DNA of 64,000 nucleotides, taken from positions 3,167,001 to 3,231,000 of the forward strand of contig NC_016791.1 in NCBI RefSeq assembly GCF_000244875.1, given 5' to 3'. The notes under the pieces are model-generated. The model was given only the letters and a program-made list of their open reading frames with translations. It was not told where the DNA came from and did not search any database. Below, piece by piece: positions 1-10,566 of the stretch (its first letter is position 1; each line of letters opens with the position of its first letter). The position numbers and the translations under genes were made by a program. This stretch comes from Clostridium sp. BNL1100 (GTDB taxonomy: Bacteria > Bacillota > Clostridia > Acetivibrionales > DSM-1351).

Positions 1-1052
1 TCTCCAATAAATTTAACCTTGTCTGCAATATCGCTATGTGTCAATAGCATATTGGTTTCGCTGTCTTCCAGTATGAGGTTTATCCTATTCTGAGGGTAAT
101 CAGGGTCAATGGGAAGGTATGCTCCTCCAGCCTTTAATACAGCCAGTATGCCAACTACCATCTCATAGGATTGGCGAGGCATTATAGCTATAATACTGTT
201 GGGCCTGACTCCTTTTTTCCTTAACAGTCTTGCAAGCCTATTGGATTTTTCGTTTAATTCTTTAAATGTTATATTTTGTGCAACACATTTGCCATTGTGC
301 TCTGAAACGCAGCTTACTGCCGTATTGTCCGGGGTAAGTGCAGTCTGCTTTTCAAACATCTTATGAAGAGAAATATTACTTTCGGGGTATGCTACTGTGG
401 TATCATTAAAATCTTTAATAATTTTTTCACGTTCCTCAGCTTTAATCAGTTCCACTCTTGCTATTTGGATATCCTGATTTGAAAGAAGCTGTTCCAATAT
501 GTAAAGATAGGATTTTTTAAACTGAATGATACTCTCATTCTTAAACTTGTTTGAATTATATGTAATCTGTGCAGTTATACAGCCATCAGTTTTAAAAAAA
601 TAAAAAACAAGGTCATTTTCTAGGTGGCATATTTCGTCTTCATTAATGTTATGTATGTCTTTATAAATTGAAATAGCTTTAAACAGGGATGTCCTGTCCA
701 CGGGGCAATACTGATTTCTATAATTTGTGGTTATTTCTCGAGTTACATTCTCCAAAAAATCTCTGACAGTCATTTTACCCTGTACACAGGAATAAAACTC
801 CTGTATCCCGTCCAAAAGAGGTATACCCACAAGAATGTCGTTCTGATTGGTGTATTTATAAAGAAGGATATTTATAGCAGCCGTGAGCTTTATGAAAACA
901 CTAATATCTTTATCTTCTTCGATGCAACATAATTTATTAGTCAACTCCCTGCTTATTTCAAAGTGAAATCTTTTACTTCTGTTACCCGATTTTCTTTCTA
1001 AATCACAGGGCATTGATACTTCCGAAAGCTCTCCTGATAACTTCTGTTCCAT
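1..1052 (-). CDS. Nonribosomal peptide synthetase, N-terminal part (cut by window edge)
   Basis: Reading the minus strand from ATG 1052, preceded by the ribosome binding site AAGGAAGG, gives an open frame that runs off the left edge (about 350 residues visible). Residues ~25-215 resemble the C-terminal lobe of a condensation domain (a stretch ending LYKYTNQNDILVGIP, followed by a poorly conserved region). The N-lobe with the catalytic HHxxxDG is absent. From about residue 225 an adenylation domain begins (FNDTT linker, then AGGAYLPIDPDYP, core A2). The window ends before the specificity pocket, so the substrate cannot be read. It starts 20 bases after the discrete acyltransferase gene and is the last visible gene of the leftward assembly-line operon. 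Family assignment is secure; whether the half C domain has any function is unknown. Confidence 0.93.
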   Translation of the reverse strand, partial: MEQKLSGELSEVSMPCDLERKSGNRSKRFHFEISRELTNKLCCIEEDKDISVFIKLTAAINILLYKYTNQNDILVGIPLLDGIQEFYSCVQGKMTVRDFLENVTREITTNYRNQYCPVDRTSLFKAISIYKDIHNINEDEICHLENDLVFYFFKTDGCITAQITYNSNKFKNESIIQFKKSYLYILEQLLSNQDIQIARVELIKAEEREKIIKDFNDTTVAYPESNISLHKMFEKQTALTPDNTAVSCVSEHNGKCVAQNITFKELNEKSNRLARLLRKKGVRPNSIIAIMPRQSYEMVVGILAVLKAGGAYLPIDPDYPQNRINLILEDSETNMLLTHSDIADKVKFIG

Positions 1053-1072
1053 TTGACAAATACCTGCCTTCC

Positions 1073-2326
1073 TTATAAACTGCCAGTTTTAGATTGTAAC
1101 CCCGCTTCTATGAACAACTTGTTTAACCTTACCTTCTGTTCATTAACCGGTAACAATTTTGTATTGAATATTTGTTTTAATAAATCCACAGCCTCTTCAA
1201 TATGCTCTTCGTTAGGCTGTATTCTTTGTTTTATCAACTCTTCTTTCAGTTCAACTAATTTTCTGTAAGACTCAACTACACCTTTCTGATATGTATTTTC
1301 GTCCCAGTTGCGGTTTTTCGTACTGACCGCAGCTGCAATACAACCGGTTATAAACATCAGACCGTTATCTACAGGCTTTTCCGAATCTTTTGCCGAAACC
1401 AGTTTTTTCTTCATAAGTGATATATCTTCCGTTGTTTCTGATGTAAATACCGTTATTGTCGTATTGCTCCGCAAAAGGTTTTTTAAAACAGCTTTTGGCC
1501 CCATTTCAACAGCTTTATTAATGCCGGAGTTCTGTAAATACTCTATCGTGGACTGCCATTTTACAGGATTTGTTATTTGCAGTGTCAAATAATCAATAAT
1601 TTGGTCTTTGCCGGGGTATGGCTTTGCCGTAACATTTGAAATTACAGGCCATTCCATTTCGCAGAAGTCATATTTCTCCAGTTCCTCTCTGAATCTGTCA
1701 GCTGCGGGCTGCATCAACGGGCTGTGAAAGGGTGCACTTACTTTCAGATAAACCACTCTTGCACCCATGGACTTCAACTGCTCTCCCATATCATTAACTG
1801 CTTTTACATGCCCTGATATTACTATTTGCTCCAATGAATTATAGTTGGAGACCACCACAATATTCCCTTCTTTTGATACCCGGGAACATTCCTTTTCTAT
1901 AATTTCCTTTTCAACACCGCTTACCGCAGCCATACTACCCATTCCTTCAGGAACTGCTTGCTGCATAAGCCTTCCTCTCTGCCTTACAAGCCTGACAGCG
2001 TCTGTAAACCCTATACCTCCTGCACAGCAGAGTGCAGAAAGCTCTCCAAGGCTGTGTCCGGCGGTATAGTCTGGCTTAATGCCTATCTCCTGCATATACA
2101 CTCTGAATGCTGCAACACTTGCAGTCAGGATGGCAGGCTGGGTATTTTCTGTTTTTGTCAATTCGTCCATACTTCCATGCAAGCACATTTTTTTTAAATC
2201 AAAGCCAAGGGCTTCATTTGCTTCATCAAAGACCTGTCCTGCAACCGAAAAGTTTTCACAAAGTTTATTACCCATACCGATATATTGAGCCCCCTGTCCC
2301 GGGAACAAAAATGCTAGCTTATTCAT
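1073..2326 (-). CDS. Discrete malonyl-CoA:ACP acyltransferase (trans-AT)
   Basis: This 417-residue protein has the FabD-type acyltransferase fold. It shows the oxyanion motif GQGAQ at residues 10-14, the nucleophile motif GHSLGE with Ser92, the Arg of RLVRQRG near 117, and the catalytic His201 in APFHSP. It should load malonyl units onto carrier proteins. The two KS-containing proteins upstream lack a working AT, so this is the obvious in-trans supplier for them. FabD proteins are usually ~310 residues; here a mostly helical tail of about 110 residues (from ~305) is added, with no recognised function. The start ATG overlaps the stop of the upstream NRPS (ATGA), indicating translational coupling. 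Malonyl rather than another acyl specificity is inferred. Confidence 0.95.
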   Translation of the reverse strand: MNKLAFLFPGQGAQYIGMGNKLCENFSVAGQVFDEANEALGFDLKKMCLHGSMDELTKTENTQPAILTASVAAFRVYMQEIGIKPDYTAGHSLGELSALCCAGGIGFTDAVRLVRQRGRLMQQAVPEGMGSMAAVSGVEKEIIEKECSRVSKEGNIVVVSNYNSLEQIVISGHVKAVNDMGEQLKSMGARVVYLKVSAPFHSPLMQPAADRFREELEKYDFCEMEWPVISNVTAKPYPGKDQIIDYLTLQITNPVKWQSTIEYLQNSGINKAVEMGPKAVLKNLLRSNTTITVFTSETTEDISLMKKKLVSAKDSEKPVDNGLMFITGCIAAAVSTKNRNWDENTYQKGVVESYRKLVELKEELIKQRIQPNEEHIEEAVDLLKQIFNTKLLPVNEQKVRLNKLFIEAGLQSKTGSL

Positions 2327-5300
2327 ACCATATCCATCTCCTTTTGAAATTTGCTTTCTATACCCAAATTTGTAATTTCATAAAGATACTTTTTAAATTT
2401 ATCAAGCAGCTCTTTCATTGTACTTTCGTAATACTGATGCTTGTTGTAATGCAAAGTAACATTCAAGTTGCCATCCAGAATCATGAGTTCAATAATCAAG
2501 GTGTACTTTCTTTCAGATTCAGGACTCTCATTTAGGTTTTTATATAGAGGTGATATGCTGAAGCCCTGAAAATCCTCATTTGTCCGGCCTGCAAAATCAC
2601 CTGAATAATTAAATAATATTTCCGGGTGCAGGTTTAGTTTTAAATCCTTTTTATTTTCAGGCAGAGTTACCTCCCTCAAGATTTCATACCCAAGTCCCCT
2701 GCCGGGAACATTTCTGAACATATCTCTGATTGATATTATCTGGGCCGGGAGATCTTCCAGCTTGGACATATCAAGTATTGCCGGAAACTCAGTGGCAAAC
2801 CAGCCCACTGTCCTTGAAACATCAATCTCGTCAAAAATGTTCTCCCTGCCATGAATTTTATAATCTATGAGTATATTGTTCGTGCCTGTCCACTCTTTTA
2901 CAGCTGCCCCGAAAGCCGTTGCCAGTAAATCCTTTATATCTGTGTCAAAGCTCTGATTTACATTCTTCATTAGTACCTTTGTTTCATTTCCTGAAAGCAG
3001 TGTTTCGTTTATGGCAACATCATACTTATGCCTTTCCTCACCAAATGTTGTATCCTTTGGAAGCAGTGCTATAGGTGTGCTTTCTACTTTTTCCCAATAA
3101 TCAATTTCCTTTAGAAATTCACTGCTGTTGGAATAAGTATATATTCTCTCGGACCAGTCCTTTAAAGAAGAAGTTTTTGGAGGAAGTGATATCGACTCAT
3201 TTCTTTGCAACTGATTATACACTGCTGCTGCATCCTCTAGTACTGTCATAAGTGATAGCCCGTCACAAAGCAGGTGATGTATCACAAGCAGAAGATGGTC
3301 TCCGTCGTGGCGTCTGAAAAGTGCCAGCTTTACAAGGGGCCCCTCTGTAAGATTCATGCTCCTGTGTAAGGCATATGCCGTATTATCCATATTGGTTGTA
3401 TCATCCTTGTCAGCTATACAGTCAAATATACTTATTTCAAATAATTCACCGTCTATGCCTCTGTTGTATTGGGTTATTTTTTCTCCGTCAATCCTGAAAT
3501 TTATTCTAAGTGCATCGTGCTGTTCTATTATTCTGGAAAAAGCCTTTTTAATAATATTCTCATCAAGCCTGTCTTTCCTGAACATCATTACGGATATGTT
3601 CCAGTGATTTATTTCCGTCCTTGTTTTTCTGAAAAATCCTTTCTGGGTAGGAATCAAGCCTAATTCTCCGGTAACGGGTTCCTCTGCTTCATTCTTTGTG
3701 GAATATTTTACTAACCCGCTTAAATTTGCTATTGTCTGGCCTTCAAACAAGTCTTTTATTTCAAGCTGTAGTCCCAATTTTTTCAGTAATATGATTGTTT
3801 CCATTGCTTTTAAGGAATCCCCGCCGATATCAAAGAAATTGTCGTTTATTCCAATCCTGTCTAAGCCTAATATTTTCTGCCATATATCTGCCAGCTGTTT
3901 TTCCGTGTCGTTTCTTGGAGCCGTATAAACTCTGTCTGTTACAATCACAGGAGTGGGAAGTGCCTTCCTGTCTATTTTCCCATTGGGGGATAGAGGCATT
4001 TTTTCCAGGAAAACATAAATTCTTGGAACCATATATTCCGGGAGACTCTTTTCAAGGAATGACTGAATACTTCCTTGTTCCGCTCTCATACCATTTTTGC
4101 ATACTACATATGCTACCAGCTGTATATCACCCTCGCCTTTTCTCCATGCAACTACCACACACTCTTTTACTTCCGGGTGAACCGTTAGCTGCTTTTCTAT
4201 CTCACCAAGTTCAATCCTCAGCCCTCGTATTTTAACCTGAAAATCCATCCTCCCCAAGTATTCAATATTTCCGTCCCGTCCCCACTTTGCCAAATCACCG
4301 GTGCGGTAAAGTCTCCGGTTGGGTTGGTATGGATTTTGAACAAATTTCTCATTTGTGAGTTCGGGTTTGTTCAGGTACTCTCTTGCCAGACCGATACCGC
4401 CGATACACAGCTCTCCTGCTACCCCCACAGGCTGGAGCTGCATATTTTTGTCCATTATAAGGAGCTTTGTATTATCAATAGGCTTTCCAATAGGAATAGA
4501 ATCCAGTTCGGCCTCTGTGTCACAGTCAAAATATGATACATCTATTGTTGCTTCCGTAGGCCCGTAAAGGTTTGTAAGTCTGGTTCCGTTTTTTGAAAAC
4601 AGTGCCTTAAAAGCTGCTACCTGTGAAGGTGTTAATGCCTCTCCGCTGGCAAAAACCTGCTTTAGTCCGGCAACCCTTGATGCCTCACCCGTTTGTTTAA
4701 GATATTCCAGAAAAATACTTAGCATTGATGGCACAAAATGAATAACTGTAATATTGTTTTTTTCAATAGCTTCCACAATCTTTCCGGGGTCTTTTTCAGC
4801 TCCGGGTTCAAGAAAACATACTTTGGCTCCCGCCATAGACCACCAGAACATTTCCCAGACTGAAACATCAAAGGTGTAAGGTGTTTTCTGGAGGATAATA
4901 TCATCTACATTTAACGGATATTTTTTCTGCATCCAGTTAAGCCTGTTGACAAGAGACCTGTGTTCTATCAACGTTCCTTTAGGCTTACCTGTGGAGCCTG
5001 ATGTATAAATTACATATGCAATATTCTCAGGACGTGATATCAAAGGCAGATTGGCCTTATCTCCACAGGATAAATCAACTAAATCAAGATTTATCTTTTT
5101 TATGTTTTGAGGAATTTTAAAGTCTACAAACTCCTTATGGGTCAGCAATATCCCAGTATGACTGTCTTTGAGTATATAATCTATTCTATCGACAGGAAAA
5201 TGGGGGTCCACCGGGAGATATGCTCCTCCTGCTTTCTGTACAGCCATTATTGCTATTATCATCTCAAGTGAACGTTCCATCATTACTGCTACAATACTGT

Positions 5301-8300
5301 CCCGTCCTACTCCATTTTCCTGCAGAAGCCTTGCAAGGCTGTTTGCTCTGTAATTAAGTTCACCGTAGCTCAATTTCTTATTTGCAAATATTACTGCCGG
5401 ATTCATAGAATTTATTGCTGCCTGTTCCTCCAAGTATTGATAGATAACCTTGTCGCCAGGAAAATCTGCATCAGTATTATTAAAGTCCGATAATATCTGT
5501 CTCTTTTCTGTTTCTGTAATATATTCAAGCCTGGAAACCTTCTCGTTAGGCTTTTGTACTATATTTTCAAGTAATTTTATCAGATGCAGCGATATTGATT
5601 TAACTGTTGAAGGTTCAAATAGCGATATGTTATAGTCAAACCCTCCCTTTATCCCTTTTTCTGTCTCTGTCAGCTGCAACCTTAAATCAAAAGGAGCCAT
5701 ATCGCTTGCCACAGCTATTTCGGTTATTTTCAATCCGTCAAGGTCCAGTTCAGCTTTCTTATTGTTGTGGAGTATAAACATAACCTGAAATAACGGAGCT
5801 CTGCTTAAGTCTCGTTCCAGTCTCATTTCTTCAAGCATTTTGTCAAAGGGCAGTTCCTGATGTTCATATGCCTTAAGAGTAGTTTTTTTAACTTTTGAAA
5901 GAAGGCTTAAAAAGTCCGGATCCTCGTCAAAATCAGTTCTAAGAACCAATGTATTTATGAAAGGCCCCACTGTATTTTCAATTTCAGCTCTGTTTCGGTT
6001 TGCAACTACTGTACCCGTAAAAATATCATTTTGCCCCGAATACCTGTGTAATAGTGTCTGGAATGCCGCAAGAATAAGCATAAACATTGTTACACCCCGG
6101 TCATTTGAAAGTTGCCTTAGCTCCTGCACCAGTTTTTCGGGAATTACAATACTCTCAAAACCACCTTCATATGTACGGTTTTTAGGTCGGGCCTTATCGG
6201 TGGGAAGTTCAAGAGTTGTTGGATTTTCAAGCTGCTTTTTCCAGTATCCCATAAGCTTTTCCAATCTTTCTCCTGAAAATCTGTTCCTTTCCCATATGGC
6301 ATAGTCTGCAAACCTTATCGGGAACGATTTTATTTCTATGGCTTGTCCTTTGGCAAGCTGACTGTAGTTGTGCAAAAATTCTTCTACTATAATCGTATTT
6401 GACCAACCGTCAGATATTATGTGATGTGTTGTCATTGAAAAAATATATTCATTTCCGTTGAGTAAGAAAAGGCAGAATCTGAACAACGGGCCTTTTTCCA
6501 GATTGAATATATAACGTGCCTCTTGCTTTAATAGTTCTCTGATTTCTCCTTCATTTTCTGTTGTCAGGTAGGTCAGGTCAATTTCATTTATCTCAACGTC
6601 AATGTTGTCCTTTATAACCTGCACAGGGCTACCATTTATGTTCTTGAATGTTGTTCTTAAAGCTTCATGGGACAATACGGCATTTTTTAGTGTCTGTTTA
6701 AGGATTTCAATATTCAGTCCGCCGCTTATACGTACAGCACTGGACAAATTGAAAACTGCATTACCCTTGTTCAACTGGTCATAAAACCACATGGACTGTT
6801 GTGAAAAGGAAAGAGGAAATTCTTTTTTTCCGTCACAAACCCTTGATATATGGTCTTGTGCATCATCAGAATTATCTGTTTCTTCAAATTCCCCTATTAA
6901 CTTCCCCAATTGTGCTATGGTTCTGTTCTCTATAATCCATTGGAGAGGAATGTATTTATGGAATCTGTCCCTAAGTCTGGAAATTATGGAAACAGCAGTA
7001 AGAGAGTGTCCCCCCAGCCTAAAGAAATCGTCATTCACTCCTATTTTCTCAACTCCAAGTATCTCTTGCCAAATTTCAACCAGTATCTTTTCAGTTTTAT
7101 TGCCGGGAGCTTTGTATTGTTGGTTTGTGGTTTCGACAGGTTTCTTACCCCTACAGGCCCCATGAACAGGCAGTGCCGCAAGCAGTTTCCCCGAAGCATT
7201 TTCAAGGGGAAGCAGATATGCTTTGTGGAGAAGCATTTCCCTGTTTACTTCAAGAACTTTCCAGTCATTATTTACTAACGTCTTTTCTTTTTCTTGTTTT
7301 ATGCAAACCGGCTCATATTTTGATTCTGTTGCTACTGTGGACTTTACTTTGGACTCAAATTTAGAATCATAGTAACAATCTACCAGATCTTCATGTTCAG
7401 GTATTGCTTTAATATCCAATTGGTATCTGCTGAATCCGCTCCCTTCTTCAATACTTTTCCAACCACTCTTTTCAAGAAATTGCTTAAAGGGCATATTTTT
7501 TTCAGTAGGTCGGAACTCTGCTTCAAGTACCTTTGCACCTGTTTTAATACAAAGCTTTTTAAGGCCAACAAGTATCGCATCTTCGATCCTTCTTCCCAAT
7601 ACTCTGCAACTCAGCAGGAATGTGTCTATTAACAGCTTGTCACCGTTTTCCTTTGATATTACCACACCTACAAGCCCGTAATCACCGAATCTGTCGCTTA
7701 CCTCTATTGTATGGCATTTGAAACCCGGCAAACTTGTCAGTAACCTCAATTCCTCTTCCGTTCTTCTTATAGTGCTAAGATTAAACTGATTGGTCCTATG
7801 TGTCAGTTGGGCTACTCTCATGTATTGTGAATCCCCTATGGGGTTCATACTCATTTTAAGTTCAAGGCCTTGTATAAAACCGTCCAGAGAATGAACACTG
7901 TCCTGCATTTGCTTTCTTTCCTTCTCGGCTATATACATTTGTGTTCTTTGAGCATCCTCTGCGGTGACTTTGAATCTGTCAAAGGCCCAGACATGCTGTA
8001 GATACGACGGTATTTGTTTTGCATTTTCAGGCAGGTTAAGGGTTAATACCTCCGGCAGTTTTATCATTACCTCACTGCACTCCACAGGACTATCATCTAT
8101 AAAAATAAAGCTGTCAATCCCAAGATTAAGCTCATGGGCAATTCCACTTATGTTGTCGGCTTTTGACTGCCAGTTTATTCTCCATGATACAAAATGCTCC
8201 TTTTTCAGCAACATTCCCGTGTTATTATCAAATACATCCCATACATCTGCTTCATTGTTTTTACTGCAAAGAGCCAGCAGCATACCTTCTCTGTAGCGTT

Positions 8301-10548
8301 CCAGCATAAACTCCTGTAATCTCTTAAAGGGTTCACTTATTATAACCCCTTGTGGTCCTTCTTCTCCGCATACACCTTTCCATAGGGTATTGTCACAATC
8401 AAGAACTATAACCTTGAAATTCTGCTTTCTCAATGCACATATCTTTCTGGCGGCAAATGTTCCTAAGGCACTGAAATACATATCGCTGAAAGGCATATGT
8501 GCTTCCGTATCTTTCAGGAGATCAAACACTGTATCAATAGCAAACTGCTCATCCAGAGTTCCGCAGTCCATTACATATACGTTTTCCATATCCTCTAAAG
8601 CCAGTTTCCATCTATTGTTCATATCTTCTATGTATTCACTGACTCTTTGACTCATATTTGAATACCTACAGACAGGAAATACCGCAATAAAATAAGGTAT
8701 AAACTTTGCTTTTGATTTTAAAATATTTATAAGATACCTATAGTTCTCTTCAAGCTTTTTAATCTGTTCATCATCGCCGGACTTATCGTTTCTAAGCCAA
8801 TCCTCAAAACGGATTAGCAATATATTGACACCGTCATTTGAAGAAATAAGGCTTGTTTCGTCTAAAAGTTGCTGAAATACCTGGTTATACGGTGCAAAAA
8901 CCACCTCATTCTTAATATCGAATCGTTTACACCACCAATTTGTATAATCTTCAACAGGTTCAGCTGTAAAGGTTGCTGTAACAGCTATTTTTAGCTTATG
9001 TATTTTTTTAATATCCTCCTGAGTGAATATCGGAAGCTGTGTAATTTTTTGCCCCTGATTTTCTACTATACATTCTATTGTCGAAATTAGGTGCCTTACC
9101 AAACTTCTGATGGTAGAGGAATCAAAAATTGAAACGTTATAGTCAAAGCCTCCCTTTAAACCTTCTTGTGTTTCAGTAAGTTGCAGCCTTAAATCAAATG
9201 GAGCCATACCGCTATCTATATCAAGAGGCTGCATTTTTACTCCGGGAAGCTCTAGGTCCACTTTTTGAGTGTTTTGCAATATAAACATAACCTGGAAAAA
9301 AGGGTTTACTCCATCCTCTCTGGGAGGTTTCAGCTCCTCCACCATCTTGTCAAAAGGCAATTCCTGATATGTAAATGCGTCATAGGTGGTTTTCTTCACC
9401 CTTTCCAGTACCTCCGAAAAACTGCTATCCCCTTCAATACGGGTACGCAATGCAAGAGTATTCATAAAAAATCCCACTGCACGCTCAATCTCTGTTCTGT
9501 TTCTGTTTGCTACAACAGTACCAATACAAATATCCTCCTGTCCCGAATACCTGTAAAGCAAAGTTTTAAAAGCAGCAAGAATCAATATGAACTGTGTAAC
9601 ACTTTTATTTTTACAAACTATATTTATTTTTTTGGTAAGTTCCGGGGATATTACTACAGGTTCATATCCACCCTCAAAAGTACGCACTGTAGGTCTTTCA
9701 CGATCCATAGGAAGTTTTAGTGTACTGGTATTTGTCAGCTGTTTTTTCCAGTAGTCCAGCAAATTTTCCAATAACTCTCCCTGCAGCCTGTTTTTTTCCC
9801 AGTATGCATAATCCGCAAATTGTACCGAAGGCAGCGGCAATACCTGAACTACACCCTGTATACCAGCTTTGTATAAGGTAAACAGCTCTCCTACCAATAC
9901 CGTATTTGACCAGCCGTCTGATATTATATGGTGTATAACCATAGTTAATACATATTCCTCATCACTAAGTATAAATAGGTGAAAACGGAATAAGGGGCCA
10001 GTTTCCAGATTAAAGACCCTCCTTGCTTCCTCTTTTAAAAGGTTTTTAATCCGGACTTCATCAACGGACCTCTCCAGATATGTTTTACAAAGCTCTGCTT
10101 CTATTTCTGCTTTTATTACCTGAACGGGATTTCCATCAATACTTCCGAAGGTAGTCCTCAAGGCTTCATGTCTTCTTACCAGTTCATTTATTGCATTTTC
10201 AAGGGCATCAATGTCAAGTTCACCTGTTATTTTTACAGCATTTGATATATTAAAAGCAGGATTTCCCTTTATAAGCTGATCATAAAACCACATGGACTGC
10301 TGTGAATAGGAGAGTGGAAATTCCGTTATGCCGTCTCTGGGAGCCTGCGGAATTTGTTCATTATTCGAACTTGCTTCCATTTTTAATTTTTTAAGAAATT
10401 CTATTATTTCATGCTTATTTTGAGATATTTCAGAAAGTAATGTTTTGTTTACTACTCCTTTTGGAGCCTGATACTTTAATTCATCCTTGTCCAGCCATAA
10501 ATTTACTCCCATATTACGCAGTCTTGACAGAAATTGCATTACAGACAC
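2323..10548 (-). CDS. NRPS: docking-C-FkbH-PCP-C-A(Ser)-PCP-E
   Basis: The protein is about 2,741 residues. Domains in order: a TubC-like N-terminal docking domain (~1-60, pattern LRNMGVNLWLDKDELKYQAP); C domain (~75-500, HHIISDG near 210); an FkbH-like HAD phosphatase/glyceryl-transferase with its N-terminal and acetyltransferase-like C-terminal parts (~530-1060, LDCDNTLW near 720); PCP (GGHSL near 1180); C domain (HHIISDG near 1380); adenylation domain (~1690-2190, YTSGSTGKPKG); PCP of the E-partner type (GGDSL near 2245); epimerisation domain (HHLLCDG near 2430). Aligning the A domain by eye to GrsA gives the pocket code D-V-W-H-F-S-L-I-D-K, one residue from the serine code, so D-Ser is predicted. 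FkbH domains load glycerate from 1,3-bisphosphoglycerate. Start GTG 10548 is chosen because AGGAGG lies 8 bases upstream; GTG 10557 would overlap that site. Confidence 0.96.
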   Translation of the reverse strand: MSVMQFLSRLRNMGVNLWLDKDELKYQAPKGVVNKTLLSEISQNKHEIIEFLKKLKMEASSNNEQIPQAPRDGITEFPLSYSQQSMWFYDQLIKGNPAFNISNAVKITGELDIDALENAINELVRRHEALRTTFGSIDGNPVQVIKAEIEAELCKTYLERSVDEVRIKNLLKEEARRVFNLETGPLFRFHLFILSDEEYVLTMVIHHIISDGWSNTVLVGELFTLYKAGIQGVVQVLPLPSVQFADYAYWEKNRLQGELLENLLDYWKKQLTNTSTLKLPMDRERPTVRTFEGGYEPVVISPELTKKINIVCKNKSVTQFILILAAFKTLLYRYSGQEDICIGTVVANRNRTEIERAVGFFMNTLALRTRIEGDSSFSEVLERVKKTTYDAFTYQELPFDKMVEELKPPREDGVNPFFQVMFILQNTQKVDLELPGVKMQPLDIDSGMAPFDLRLQLTETQEGLKGGFDYNVSIFDSSTIRSLVRHLISTIECIVENQGQKITQLPIFTQEDIKKIHKLKIAVTATFTAEPVEDYTNWWCKRFDIKNEVVFAPYNQVFQQLLDETSLISSNDGVNILLIRFEDWLRNDKSGDDEQIKKLEENYRYLINILKSKAKFIPYFIAVFPVCRYSNMSQRVSEYIEDMNNRWKLALEDMENVYVMDCGTLDEQFAIDTVFDLLKDTEAHMPFSDMYFSALGTFAARKICALRKQNFKVIVLDCDNTLWKGVCGEEGPQGVIISEPFKRLQEFMLERYREGMLLALCSKNNEADVWDVFDNNTGMLLKKEHFVSWRINWQSKADNISGIAHELNLGIDSFIFIDDSPVECSEVMIKLPEVLTLNLPENAKQIPSYLQHVWAFDRFKVTAEDAQRTQMYIAEKERKQMQDSVHSLDGFIQGLELKMSMNPIGDSQYMRVAQLTHRTNQFNLSTIRRTEEELRLLTSLPGFKCHTIEVSDRFGDYGLVGVVISKENGDKLLIDTFLLSCRVLGRRIEDAILVGLKKLCIKTGAKVLEAEFRPTEKNMPFKQFLEKSGWKSIEEGSGFSRYQLDIKAIPEHEDLVDCYYDSKFESKVKSTVATESKYEPVCIKQEKEKTLVNNDWKVLEVNREMLLHKAYLLPLENASGKLLAALPVHGACRGKKPVETTNQQYKAPGNKTEKILVEIWQEILGVEKIGVNDDFFRLGGHSLTAVSIISRLRDRFHKYIPLQWIIENRTIAQLGKLIGEFEETDNSDDAQDHISRVCDGKKEFPLSFSQQSMWFYDQLNKGNAVFNLSSAVRISGGLNIEILKQTLKNAVLSHEALRTTFKNINGSPVQVIKDNIDVEINEIDLTYLTTENEGEIRELLKQEARYIFNLEKGPLFRFCLFLLNGNEYIFSMTTHHIISDGWSNTIIVEEFLHNYSQLAKGQAIEIKSFPIRFADYAIWERNRFSGERLEKLMGYWKKQLENPTTLELPTDKARPKNRTYEGGFESIVIPEKLVQELRQLSNDRGVTMFMLILAAFQTLLHRYSGQNDIFTGTVVANRNRAEIENTVGPFINTLVLRTDFDEDPDFLSLLSKVKKTTLKAYEHQELPFDKMLEEMRLERDLSRAPLFQVMFILHNNKKAELDLDGLKITEIAVASDMAPFDLRLQLTETEKGIKGGFDYNISLFEPSTVKSISLHLIKLLENIVQKPNEKVSRLEYITETEKRQILSDFNNTDADFPGDKVIYQYLEEQAAINSMNPAVIFANKKLSYGELNYRANSLARLLQENGVGRDSIVAVMMERSLEMIIAIMAVQKAGGAYLPVDPHFPVDRIDYILKDSHTGILLTHKEFVDFKIPQNIKKINLDLVDLSCGDKANLPLISRPENIAYVIYTSGSTGKPKGTLIEHRSLVNRLNWMQKKYPLNVDDIILQKTPYTFDVSVWEMFWWSMAGAKVCFLEPGAEKDPGKIVEAIEKNNITVIHFVPSMLSIFLEYLKQTGEASRVAGLKQVFASGEALTPSQVAAFKALFSKNGTRLTNLYGPTEATIDVSYFDCDTEAELDSIPIGKPIDNTKLLIMDKNMQLQPVGVAGELCIGGIGLAREYLNKPELTNEKFVQNPYQPNRRLYRTGDLAKWGRDGNIEYLGRMDFQVKIRGLRIELGEIEKQLTVHPEVKECVVVAWRKGEGDIQLVAYVVCKNGMRAEQGSIQSFLEKSLPEYMVPRIYVFLEKMPLSPNGKIDRKALPTPVIVTDRVYTAPRNDTEKQLADIWQKILGLDRIGINDNFFDIGGDSLKAMETIILLKKLGLQLEIKDLFEGQTIANLSGLVKYSTKNEAEEPVTGELGLIPTQKGFFRKTRTEINHWNISVMMFRKDRLDENIIKKAFSRIIEQHDALRINFRIDGEKITQYNRGIDGELFEISIFDCIADKDDTTNMDNTAYALHRSMNLTEGPLVKLALFRRHDGDHLLLVIHHLLCDGLSLMTVLEDAAAVYNQLQRNESISLPPKTSSLKDWSERIYTYSNSSEFLKEIDYWEKVESTPIALLPKDTTFGEERHKYDVAINETLLSGNETKVLMKNVNQSFDTDIKDLLATAFGAAVKEWTGTNNILIDYKIHGRENIFDEIDVSRTVGWFATEFPAILDMSKLEDLPAQIISIRDMFRNVPGRGLGYEILREVTLPENKKDLKLNLHPEILFNYSGDFAGRTNEDFQGFSISPLYKNLNESPESERKYTLIIELMILDGNLNVTLHYNKHQYYESTMKELLDKFKKYLYEITNLGIESKFQKEMDMV

Positions 10549-10566
10549 TCTAACCACCTCCTAAAA

